From NCBI GenBank assembly GCA_025526995.1, contig JAHLKG010000009.1, forward strand, positions 62,001-126,000: a stretch of 64,000 nucleotides of DNA. Direction: 5' to 3'. A program made the position numbers and the translations under genes. Shown here one piece after another: positions 1 through 10,041 of this stretch. Source of the stretch: Powellomyces hirtus. Taxonomy: Eukaryota > Chytridiomycota > Chytridiomycetes > Spizellomycetales > Powellomycetaceae. Below the pieces are notes generated by a model. It saw only the letters and a list, made by a program, of their open reading frames with translations, was not told where the DNA came from and did not search any database. How positions within the stretch are numbered: the first letter of the stretch is position 1; every line of letters starts with the position of its first letter.

Positions 1-51
1 CCCCCCATCTCACTCCCAAACGCGCACACCCGATCTTTCCTCCCTACTCAC

Positions 52-84
52 CGACACATCCACGTCCTGCTTCGGGGGAGCCAT
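52..84 (-). CDS. Possible first coding exon of a gene running off the left edge
   Basis: On the minus strand an ATG at 84 opens 11 codons (MAPPKQDVDVS) and meets a consensus GTGAGT donor just after position 52. This looks like a short first exon whose remainder lies left of the window. No function can be assigned from 11 residues. It could also be a chance ATG. Confidence 0.3.
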
Positions 85-994
85 AACTGAAAACCGACTT
101 TTTTGCGAGAGAATGAAAAAAAAAAGTGGGTGGCCTCTTTCGTCAAGTTTTTCGATGTAAAAAAAAGTGTTTTTCCCCGCGTTCGTGGCACGCAAAATAA
201 CCACTGACGGATTTGCTAGCGTCGGCGGTTTGCGTTTATGTTAGGTTAGGTAGGGGTAGGTAACCGGTTACGCGTTATGGCTGTTCTTCTGGTCTTGTAT
301 CGGACGCCAGGAACCAAAGTGTGGCCGTTCGTGCCGTGCGGGATTGCAGAGTTTGGGAACCCCGACAACTAGTCCAGTGCGGATGTTTGAGTTACGTTGC
401 GTTTGCGTCTACACGGTTTTGTGTGGGGTGAGCTGAATCCAGACTAGTTCCGTTTGTGGAGTTTGTGTCTGCAGCAGGAATCTCTCCTGATGGTCAGAAG
501 TAGGGGTTTGGTGCGTTAGCTTACCTGAAGAAGGAGAGGTTTGTTCTTTTGGGGTTTTCAACGAGTGATAGTTCGACGGGGGGGCAATCTTGGTGATTGG
601 CAAGGAGTCAAGTTGGGCAGTCAGTCAGTCAGTCGACACGGTCATTCAAAGCGTTATGAGGGGCCACGTGACTTGCACTATTCGTCTTCAGCGAAATTTC
701 GTTGCGAGAGTTTTCCATCAAATAAAGAGCGGCTGGGGGGAAGTGGGCACATGTAATGGGTGTGTATGGGGAGTTGGGGAGATGCGAGAGTGTGAGAGAG
801 AGACACACATCAGAGGGAGCGGGGCAGGGGGGGACGATCTTGCATGAAAAGAGTAAGAAAAGGGGACATGAAACAAAATATCAGCGAGAAAAAAAATCAA
901 AAGGGTTCCTCAGCATAAAGAAAAATAATCAATGCTTTTTGTCGATGCTGTTGAAGGGTGTGTGGGGTGTGTATGGGGAGCCTGCTTTTTTTTT
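85..994. other. Intergenic region, no supported gene
   Basis: About 900 bases between the left-edge exon and the 3' end of the PDH E1-beta gene. It has a GGTTAGG/GGTAGG-rich patch near 240-265, short purine-rich runs and GTGTG stretches. Several short open frames exist but none has splice structure or recognisable protein content. It probably holds the promoter of the left-edge gene and the E1-beta 3' UTR. Confidence 0.5.
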
Positions 995-2693
995 TCACTG
1001 TTTCTTGCCCAGGGTCATGAGGATCGTCTTCTTAATCGACTCGAGGCGCGGGAAGGCCAGGTCTTCGAGGTTCTTGGCGTATGGGGTGGGGATGTCGGCA
1101 CCCGTGACTCGGCTGACGGGGGCGTCAAGGTGGTCAAAGGCGTCGCCTGATGGGAACAATGACAGAAGAGGGGGGGGGAAGGCAATGTGAGTGAGATGAA
1201 ACCACACTATGTGAGACCCATGGTGTCCGCAAATACATACTCTCCATGATCTGGGCGCAGATCTCGGATCCCACGCTGTATTGTGGGAATCCACCTTCGA
1301 CCGTCACGAGGCGGTTGGTCTTCTTGACCGACTTGATGATGGTGTCGATGTCGAGCGGGCGAATCGATCGGAGGTTGATTACCTCAACCTTGATCCCATC
1401 CTTCTCCAACTCCTTGGCCACCTCCAACGCCTGGCCCACGGCCCGCGAGTGGGCAACGACTGTAATGTCTGTTCCCTCCTTCTCGACCTTGGCCTTTCCG
1501 ATCGGCAGTATGAAGTCGTCCTTCATGACTTCGTCAGACACCTCGAACATCTGCCCGTACATGATCTCGTTTTCCAAAACAACAACCGGGTCGGGGTCCC
1601 GGATGGCCGCCTTCATCAGGCCTTTGCAGTCCTCTGCGCTCCAGGGGCTGACCACTTTCAGTCCTGGGATTTGACCGTACCAGGCGGCATAGTCCTGCGA
1701 GTGCTGCGCCGCGACACCGGCAGCGGCGCCGTTAGGACCACGGAACACGATTGGCACGTTGACCGTGCCGCCAGACATGTATCGTGTCTTTGCCGCCGAG
1801 TTGACAATGTGATCAATGGCCTAAGGAATGAGTGATGGATGTGAGCGGCGAGATGATGAGAAAGTTTGTGCGAACCGAATATGGGATTTTGCGATTTATC
1901 ACGAAATGGCTGCAAAAATGCCACTTTCTGCTCTCCCCACCGTCGACCTCCATTAAAAACCACACACACACACACAAGTCCACCTAGCACTGCCCAGCGC
2001 CAACCCACTCGCATGCTGTTGTAATGTCCCGCGCCGTTTGCGCTCCCACTCTGCTTTCAAAGTCCACCTCATATGCCAGCGCGCATGCCAATAACCTTAC
2101 CTGCATGGCAAAGTTGAAGGTCATGAACTCGCAAATGGGTTTCAAGCCCGCCATGGCCGCACCGACAGCCAATCCCGCAAATCCCATTTCCGTAATCGGG
2201 GTATCAATGACGCGCTCAGGGCCGAATTTATCCAGCAATCCCTTGGAGACCTGCGCAACGCGAAATAAAGATATTGGGTTCAGAACGACGGGTTTTGCAG
2301 TTGAGAGACAGTAGGGGCCTCGGCATTACCTTGTAGGCACCGTTGTATTGAGCGACTTCCTCTCCAAGCAGGAAGACTGTCTTGTCTCTCCGCATCTCCT
2401 CGTCCATGGCCTGGTTCAAAGCCTCTCGAACGGTCATCTGTGACAACGAAGCGCGGGGAAATCATCTCGTCAGCACAGCAGATTCCACACCAACAAATCG
2501 ACATGCTGACTGATGAGAAGGACACGGCTGACATGCTTGGCAGTGAGGCGAATCTGGGCAGTCATGTTTTGCTTACTTGGTTGCCGGAGGAAGAAGCCAT
2601 TGCGCGGAAGGAGCCCGGGGCGAATGCGGCAGGGGTGAGGCGCTGAGGCCTAGCGACGGCGGCAGCAGCGCGAAGAGCACGAAGAGAGGCCAT
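995..2693 (-). CDS. PDB1: Pyruvate dehydrogenase E1 component subunit beta, mitochondrial
   Basis: E1 beta pairs with E1 alpha to decarboxylate pyruvate using thiamine diphosphate in the mitochondrial matrix, feeding acetyl-CoA to the TCA cycle. The ATG at 2693 opens an Arg/Ala-rich, acid-poor leader of about 40 residues ([18 protein letters not shown]), a typical presequence. The next exon has the family start [15 protein letters not shown] and [13 protein letters not shown]. Later exons carry [20 protein letters not shown], the [15 protein letters not shown] segment and the transketolase C-terminal domain ending in LGKKQ and TGA. Exons are separated by short GT..AG introns, one with a CA-repeat-like tract near 1965. 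The gene faces away from the PP4 gene across about 420 bases. Assignment is secure at family level; exact internal splice sites are inferred. Confidence 0.93.
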
Positions 2694-3111
2694 TCTACGG
2701 GGTTGTGAATATATGTGGGTTTGGAGGGATGCTGCTGTGTGTGGTGGGATGGAGCGGATGAGTTTTGCGGGATGGGACAAACGGGAAAAGGTGTTTGGCA
2801 AAAGTCGCTTCAAATCGATAACAACTTCATGACTAGACCTAATATTAGTATCACTGGTAAGCAGGCATAGAGTCAGGATACCGCACTCCAGCCAATTGAT
2901 CCAATCCAGCCATGCCAGATATGCGCCTTACGTGATGCACGTCCAAATCGGGCTTAATCAACAATTGACCCTTCACTTCGTCCTTTTCGGCTTTTCACTT
3001 AACTTCTTTTCGCACCGGAACCGTCATTAGGGGTGTTTGTCTGTTGCCTCCCGTCTGCTCATCCTCGCAGTTGTCCCAAGTCATAGGCATCTCTCATATT
3101 CCCATACTGTC
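2694..3111. promoter_or_regulatory. Divergent promoter between PDB1 and PP4 catalytic subunit
   Basis: The 418 bases separate two start codons pointing away from each other, so both promoters must lie here or in first introns. I see no clear TATA box. There is a C-rich stretch close to the PP4 start. Inferred from gene arrangement only. Confidence 0.5.
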
Positions 3112-4774
3112 ATGGGCAACAGCGACCTCGATAGGTACTCCCCCCCCCCAAAAACACACTCTTTGATTCGTGTCCCCCGCCCGCCATCTCATAACCCTAA
3201 CCCTTGCACAAACCCCCCACAATCTCAGACAAATAGAGCAGCTACGACGGTGCGAAATCATCAAAGAGAGCGAGGTCAAGGACCTCTGCGATAAGGCGCG
3301 TGAAATCCTATCTGAAGAGAGCAATGTCCAGAGCGTCGACGCTCCCGTGACGGTAATGCCCCATTCACGAAGCCTATGCCCATCTACGCCTGCGCCCATG
3401 TGACTGACTGATAGGGCGGTTGCTGATGCGGGTAGATATGTGGGGATATCCACGGGCAGTTCTATGATTTGAAGGAGCTGTTTACTGTCGGGGGAGAGTG
3501 CCCACAGACCAATTACCTATTTATGGGTGGGTTTTGCCATTACAGAGTCCCTACGCGTGTCCGCGGCTGCGTTTTTTCTCACGCTACACTTGTTGCGCGC
3601 ATCGTAGGAGACTTTGTCGATCGTGGGTTCTACAGCGTGGAAACATTCCTGCTCCTCCTTGCGTTGAAAGTCAGATACCCAGACAGGGTGAGGTTCATTG
3701 AACTGTCCTTTGGTCGAAACGAGGATGCGATCTGACACGCTATGCTTTTGCAGATAACGCTCATACGCGGGAATCACGAAAGTCGCCAAATCACGCAAGT
3801 GTACGGATTCTACGACGAATGTTTGCGGAAATATGGCTCGGTCAACGTGTGGCGGTTCTGCTGCGAAATATTCGACTTCCTCAGTCTTTCCGCCATCATC
3901 GACGACAAAATCTTTTGCGTGCACGGGGGCCTGTCACCAGGGATCCAAACGCTCGATCAGGTAGGAAAAAAGTTGCAGTCCGTTCTGCGTGCGGCATATT
4001 TGCAGCAGCCCACACGTATTGACAATGTCTCGACCTGGCAACGCGACAGATTCGCTCAATAGACCGAAAACAGGAGGTCCCGCATGATGGGCCCATGTGC
4101 GACCTGCTATGGTCTGATCCAGAAGGTACGGAAACGCGTCAAAGAGAATCCGTTGCAATATGCAAAAAAAAAAAAGCCTAATTCTCCGCGCTTGTGGGTT
4201 GTGTAGACATCGAAGGTTGGGGACTCAGCCCGCGTGGAGCCGGGTATCTCTTTGGCGGCGATGTTGTGAGCGGGGTAGGGTATCACGACCTTTTCCTGCA
4301 ACAATGCGAATTTGGATATCCTCTAATCTGCGTTCCCTGTTTGCACCCAGTTTGTTCACGACAACCATCTGGAGCTGATTGCCCGTGCCCATCAGCTCGT
4401 CATGGAGGGGTACAAAACAATGTTCAAAAACACGGTGGTGACGGTCTGGTCCGCGCCAAATTACTGCTATAGGTGAGCGGGGAAGCGTGTCATGGTTGGA
4501 AAAGCCACTGGGGTGGGCAGGAAATTCTCAGCATTGCTTTTTCGTTACGCGGTTACCGTGACTAGATGCGGCAATGTCGCCGCAATTCTTGAATTAGATG
4601 AGCACCTGAACAAAAACTACAAGATATTCGATGCGGCGCCGCAGGTACGTTTTTTGGGGGTGGTGATATAGACTGCGGATGCGGAGGTTGGGCGCTTACC
4701 CCCGGCCTCTTTATTTCCTGCAGGAGGCCCGCGGAATTGCCCATCGCAAACCAGCCCCGGACTATTTCCTTTGA
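3112..4774 (+). CDS. PPH3: Serine/threonine protein phosphatase 4 catalytic subunit
   Basis: PP4 is a PP2A-family metal-dependent phosphatase acting in DNA-damage checkpoint recovery and other nuclear and cytoplasmic signalling. The start MGNSDLDR is followed at once by a splice (donor near 3133); the next exon reads [17 protein letters not shown]. Later exons give the metal-binding motifs GDIHGQ, GDFVDRG (split by an intron) and RGNHESR, then [17 protein letters not shown] and [14 protein letters not shown]. The C-terminus ends in DYFL, the tail whose leucine is carboxymethylated in PP2A-type enzymes. KELF..GG and [18 protein letters not shown] separate it from PP2A proper and SIT4. At least eight exons. 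Symbol follows the yeast PP4 name. Confidence 0.92.
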
Positions 4775-4979
4775 AATTGTTGCTGTCCGCCATCCCCACT
4801 CTTGAATCGTGTTTGTACAAAGCGCGCTAGGGTCGATCGATTCATCCCTCCTCCCAAAGTCCCAAACGCTGCGTTGTATATTTATATACAATTTTTAATT
4901 TTTTTCCTGATCGATCGGTGTGATGGGATATGTACAATGGAGAAAGTCGCGCAACGCCTGGCAGGGTTCGGGTTAGTGG

Positions 4980-5200
4980 GGTGTCGGGGTCATGACCCTG
5001 ACCCCCGCTCCGCCAACCCTCGCTCCGCCTGCGCTCCGCTTCCCAACCCTATAGCCGAGCGGAGCGCTGCGCTCCACTTTCAACCCCCCCGGCCCGCCAA
5101 CGCTAGCTCCGCTCCGCTCGGCCAACGCTACTAGCTCCGCTGCGCTCCGCTTCCAAGCCTCGCTTCGCCCGGGTCACACCCTCGCTCCGCTGGGGCCCCG
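4980..5200. repeat. GC-rich low-complexity block of CTCCGC-type direct repeats
   Basis: Many imperfect copies of the words GCTCCGC, CGCTCCGCT and GCCAACGCT follow one another, with complementary GCGGAGCG copies that could fold back. No open frame with recognisable content covers it. It resembles dispersed short GC-cluster repeats rather than coding sequence. Confidence 0.6.
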
Positions 5201-6470
5201 ACGGCTGGCGAGACGGCGGTACCCGTCTCCAAGCATGAAACGCGGGCGGCGTCGGCAGAAAATAACGGTGGCGGCCGCTCCAAGGAGGATGATATTCGCC
5301 ACCTCAAACAAAAAAAAGCGGAACGTTTCTGCAGCACACACACACACACACACAAGCGACATTATGTTAATATCAGCGGCGGGGCGGGCATAGAGTGTTC
5401 TATCGACATGTAGCTACGTTGTGTATGTACCTGCACCGGGTTCTTCGCATGCCGCCCAAGCAGGGATATGCGCGGCCTCGTCCTCTTTGGTGGTGACGTG
5501 CATGACCGTGGTCGGGTCCCACCACGGGGGGGTGGTGAGGGGGAGGGTGGTGTGGAGGGTGCAGGCCAAGGCCTGTTTGTTTCCGGTCGCGCGGCACCAG
5601 GGGTTGGAGTCCTACATGCACGGGGTCAAAATCAGCGATCCGCGCAAGCTGCACGGGGTGGGGGTGGGGTTTTTGTTTTTGCCTCCCCCCGTACGCCAGC
5701 CGCCCCATACGCTGTAACTGTAGCTGTATCTGTAGCAGTCTCTATACCTCGCTCCCACATTCCTCACATTCGCGTTCGGGCGCGCATTCGTATATTTTGA
5801 ATTCGGAGGGTGTTTTGAAAATCAGGCGCATGTCGGAGTCGGCGGCGGCGGCGGCGGGAGGGAGCAGGGCCAGAAGCGCATAGAGGATGAGGACGACATG
5901 GAGGAGCAAGGGGGCTGCGTGCGGGCGATTGGGCATTGGCATTTGTGGGTGTGCGGGGACGGGATTGCAGTGTTGGGCGCAGAATCGACGGTGTTTGTGT
6001 GACGCGTCGGCAACGCGGTTTCGCCACGCACGTCTCGTGTTGATACAGCTATAGAAGAGGGATTGCTGAACGGAAAAATGATGGTCTATTTCTCTATTTG
6101 TCTAGTCAGCGCGCTGACGTCGTATTCTTCATAGCAGAGTAGTCAAAAAAGACGAACGGAGTGTGTATTGCCGCTGTCATTGGGACACTCCATATGAACA
6201 CTTACTCAAAGGTTCAATGATGAGATAGACACCAAGACGATCAGCGCGGCATGCGGCCAAGTCTTCCGGCGGCTGCACCTTGACCCTTGTGACACGGCGC
6301 GATTCCGCATCTCCCTTTCCTGCCTGTGATGGTGCTGTGCACCTCGCGAAACAAAGACGAGCATGCTCGCGCAGGAGCAATACTCTTCTCACGCGCGCAA
6401 GTTCCTCCCCCGCACCGTGCAACATCCCGAGCCGCCGTCGCGCCCGCTATTCCCGCTCCACTTTCGAACT
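5201..6470. other. Region without a supported gene
   Basis: About 1.3 kb with a (CA)n tract at 5336-5355, G-rich runs near 5520-5570 and GC-rich (GGC)n near 5840-5860. Short open frames on both strands (for example 5421-5717) show no recognised domain and no clear splice partners. A lineage-specific gene or gene remnant cannot be excluded. Confidence 0.4.
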
Positions 6471-6472
6471 TG

Positions 6473-6480
6473 TATAAATA
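6473..6480 (+). promoter_or_regulatory. TATA-box-like sequence TATAAATA
   Basis: A perfect TATAAATA lies upstream of the open but damaged frame at about 6740-7790 on the same strand, at a plausible distance for a core promoter. Only sequence similarity supports it. Confidence 0.3.
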
Positions 6481-6739
6481 GCTCAGGTCTCAGTACGATA
6501 GACCCTTTCCGAATATATCTCGTCGCGTGAGTTGTCTCTCTCTCTCCTGCTGGTGTACGAGCCGCGGCTTTGGTCATAAAGGCTCGTTTATTTCCCCCTC
6601 GAGTCTGCTCGAGTCGCTCGACCCGTGCTGTTTGAGATGAGACGCTAAACCCACCCTTTTTTTTGGCGCGTGCTTAAGAAACGGTGTGCTATACGTGGGA
6701 AACCATCCATCCAAGCGCCTGGTCAAAGTGAGCTGCCAG

Positions 6740-7790
6740 TAGAACGACATCATTGCCTCGTCACCTTCCGACACATTCACAAGCCAGCCATGGGCTCCTG
6801 GACGTTCACGCGCATCACGTCCGGATGAATTCTTTAATCATAAATTCGAGCGCCTTCTCGCGCTCTTCCCACCCAAACTCGCTGCTCCGGGGACGTTTGA
6901 CGGGGCCAAAGCTCACTTCGATTCACTGTTCGACCCTTTGAAAGAACAAATCGCGATGGGAAACGTCAACGTGGTGCATCCAACTGTGGCAGAGACCATC
7001 CAAGCTGGCTATCAGCTCGCCGCCTCGCTGCGTACCCTCCGTGATCGATCCGAGACCGAGAAAAAAAAATGGATACTACAAAGTCGTCGAAGGAGTCCAG
7101 GCCGTGCTTGCCAGGGCTGGAAAATGGCAGCGTCTGAGCACTCTGAGCGACTTCAAATTCGACGCGGATGACTGGTTGTCTGCCATCAGCGTTGTTCATG
7201 CCGCCGAACTTGCGCTCCCGGCGACGCGGAAGCACGTCGAGGACCAGCTGTCAGTAGCTGCGAAGGAGGACGAGCATCGACGTTCAGCCTGCGCCAATGT
7301 GCTCGCCATTTGCAAGCGATCGTATGAGCTGCGAACGGTCTCCGACGCGGATCTAAACAGGCTGTGGCTGAGACTGTAAACACTTTCACCACGGTCGGGG
7401 CGGTCCCGCGGACACCAGATCGGATGCACGTGGAGCGCGTCGATGAGGACCGAGCAGTCATTATCTCGGAAACCGCTCCATACCCCGAATCAGCCTCGAG
7501 GAAGGTTTGTCTGTTCATCAAAGGCTCCGACTAGGAGCCCGATTGGTCAATCAACAGTGACACTGGTCCTTTGGGGGACACCATTCGGCGGAGAAACCTA
7601 CACCGGCCACTGCGGCTTCTTGAAGGAAGGCCGAAGGATATGGACGAACGTAGCCGAAAAGTCCGTCGAGCGGCTGATGCCTGGCGCGGATAACGGTCTT
7701 GTAAAAACCGATATCTTCATAGTGGGTCACCGACTCGAAGCGTCCTTAGAATCCTTCCTTCGTGCCCGCCGCCTCCACCTCCCTGGGTGA
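6740..7790 (+). pseudogene. Hypothetical protein gene, frame-broken
   Basis: A coding-looking stretch begins without an obvious ATG (FFNHKFERLLALFPPKLA, then FDGAKAHFDSLFDPLK) and runs to a nine-A run near 7065. There the plausible frame switches to another (YYKVVEGVQAVLARAG, then FKFDADDWLSAISVVHAAEL). A second switch near 7360 leads to AVAETVNTFTTVGAVPRTPD, and a third frame stays open to 7790. No family is recognised. Either these are exons of one gene with unusual splicing or, more likely, one gene decayed by small indels. The A-run is a natural slippage site, so assembly error is also possible. Confidence 0.4.
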
Positions 7791-8549
7791 CACGTGACAC
7801 AGCGAGCGATCCACGTGATTTTTTGATGTTGGAGGCGGCGTGTGTATGCGTTCCCGCTATTGCCCCATTGACAGAGGTCGGTCGCAGTGATCAACAAACG
7901 CACAGGCAACAACTTGTATCGTAGAAGGCAAACGCTTGTCAAATGGGAGAAGTTGATCGAGAGACGCTTGTCAGTCTATCGACACGTGACACAGCATCCC
8001 ATATCCATGCTCCCTTGATCTGATCTCCCACATCTAGGCAGTCACTTGTCGCTGCTGCTGCCTAGGAATAGCATTAGTGCATACATCTAGGCTCGTTGTC
8101 CAACTGGAAACTTGCATCCTTTTCCTTGGGATCTGATCAGCGTGACGCTTCTTTCTGATCTGGGCGTGACTGCCTGACTGACTGATTGACTGACTGACTG
8201 ACTGACTGGAACCTCAATTCATTTCCACCCGCTACATACAGCATCATATATCGATACATGCTTGTTTGATCGAGGAGGGTGTATATTTCATTCATTGTGT
8301 CCTGGATCGACTCTAATCATCATCATCATCGTTGTTGGATGTAATTAGGAACGCATAGGCGCCACGGGTATAACGTATCGATATGCCCATTTTTGTTGCC
8401 CCAGCAACGTGCCACTGACTCCCTCACGTAATCGTCTGCTGCGCACAGAATATGCAAAACCCTCTGGACCGACCCCCCTTTGGCCCAAAGCAAAAAACAG
8501 CGAACCACCGGCATTCCCTCAACTTTCCCCCCCACACATACACACCACC
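7791..8549. repeat. Intergenic region with a CTGA tetranucleotide tract
   Basis: Upstream of IMP4. The clearest element is a run of TGAC/CTGA units at about 8168-8210, interrupted by one TGAT. A short CAT trinucleotide run lies near 8318-8331. I see no gene here; the last 150 bases are C/A-rich and presumably hold the IMP4 promoter and 5' UTR. Confidence 0.55.
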
Positions 8550-9755
8550 ATGATTCGACGCCAAACACGACTGAGGCGCGAGTATCTGTACCGAAAGGCG
8601 CTCGAGACAAAGGACCGCCAGATATACGAACGCAAGCAGGAGTTGAAGGAGGCCTTGGAATGTACGTCGTGCGACAGTCTGGGTCCTGGGGTCAGTCCAT
8701 GAACTTGACTTTACTCTGTGCATTTTGTTAGCCGGCAAGCCTATACCCGGAGAACTGAGGAAAGACGCCGATGCCCTGCGGAAGGATTTGCAGTATGATG
8801 AAAACCAGAATGGTACCGCACGCCTTCTGGGGCTTGGGTAGCGGAATGTGTTTGGAATACTGACTGCTCGTCTCTAGTTCCGACCACCCACATTGACGAC
8901 GAATACGCGCAAGCCGGCGTGCACGACCCCAAAATCCTCATCACCACCTCGCGGGACCCGAGCAGCCGTCTCTCGCAATTCGCCAAAGAAATGCGCCTCA
9001 TGTTCCCCAACTCGCAACGCATCAACCGCGGAAACTACGTGCTGAAGGATATCGTCGATGCCTGCAAAAACAACGACGCAACCGACTTGGTCATTTTGCA
9101 TGAACACCGCGGACAGCCCGATGGAATGGTCGTCTGTCATTTCCCCTATGGCCCCACGGCCTACTTTACGCTGCATAATGTCGTCCTGCGCCATGATATC
9201 GCCGATCGGGGCACAGTGTCGGAGCAGTACCCGCATTTGATCTTTAATGGGTTCAACTCGAAACTTGGGACAAGGGTACGCCAGAACGTCTTTTCCGCCC
9301 TGGACACCGTGGCTCATGCGCTTTTGCTCTTCTTTAGGCACAAAATATTTTGAAATATTTGTTCCCGGTACCAAAAGACGACAGCAAGCGAGTGATGACA
9401 TTTGCCAACGACAGTGATTTCATCTCCTTCCGGTAGGTTCCATTCACTTCCTCCCACCGACTCTTTCTCAATCAAGCCGAACTGCTTACCGCCACTACTT
9501 TCTTCAGCCACCACGTATACTACAAGGTTGGCAACGAGGTGCAATTGGCTGAAGTCGGGCCGCGATTCGAGATGCGATGTGAGCAGTCTCCCTCTTTTTG
9601 CAAGCACATCTCACAATCCCCATTGTCTTACAAGTCTCTCTTTGTTGCCCACAGTGTACGAAATCAAGCTCGGCACGGTCGAAGTCACAGAAGCCGACAC
9701 CGAATGGGTTTTCCGGCCATACCAACGCACAGCCAAGAAGCGGGATTTCTTGTAG
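8550..9755 (+). CDS. IMP4: U3 snoRNP protein IMP4 (Brix domain)
   Basis: IMP4 works with IMP3 and MPP10 in the U3 snoRNP of the nucleolar small-subunit processome, aiding U3-pre-rRNA pairing. The ATG at 8550 opens the basic helix [19 protein letters not shown]. Later exons give [19 protein letters not shown], then the Brix domain: [58 protein letters not shown] and [17 protein letters not shown]. It ends [16 protein letters not shown]. Six exons with short introns give roughly 290 residues, the usual IMP4 size. Confidence 0.93.
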
Positions 9756-10041
9756 CGCACATTTTTGTACATATTCTATCTTTCCCCTATCCCCTATCAC
9801 TTATATATATATATATATATATACACGACCGCCGCCGAAACCGAGAGTCAATAGTTTGTACGGTAATTCCCTTCTTCTTTTTCCTTGTCCGGTACGAGGC
9901 ACAAGCCCCGCTTGGGAAGCGCCACATCGAAGGGCGCGTCTTCTGAACAGTGTTTTCGACAGTTTTCCGGCATGACCCATATAAAACCACGTAACACATT
10001 TCCAGGAAACGCCTCCAGCCTATACACATCCACCCAGAACC

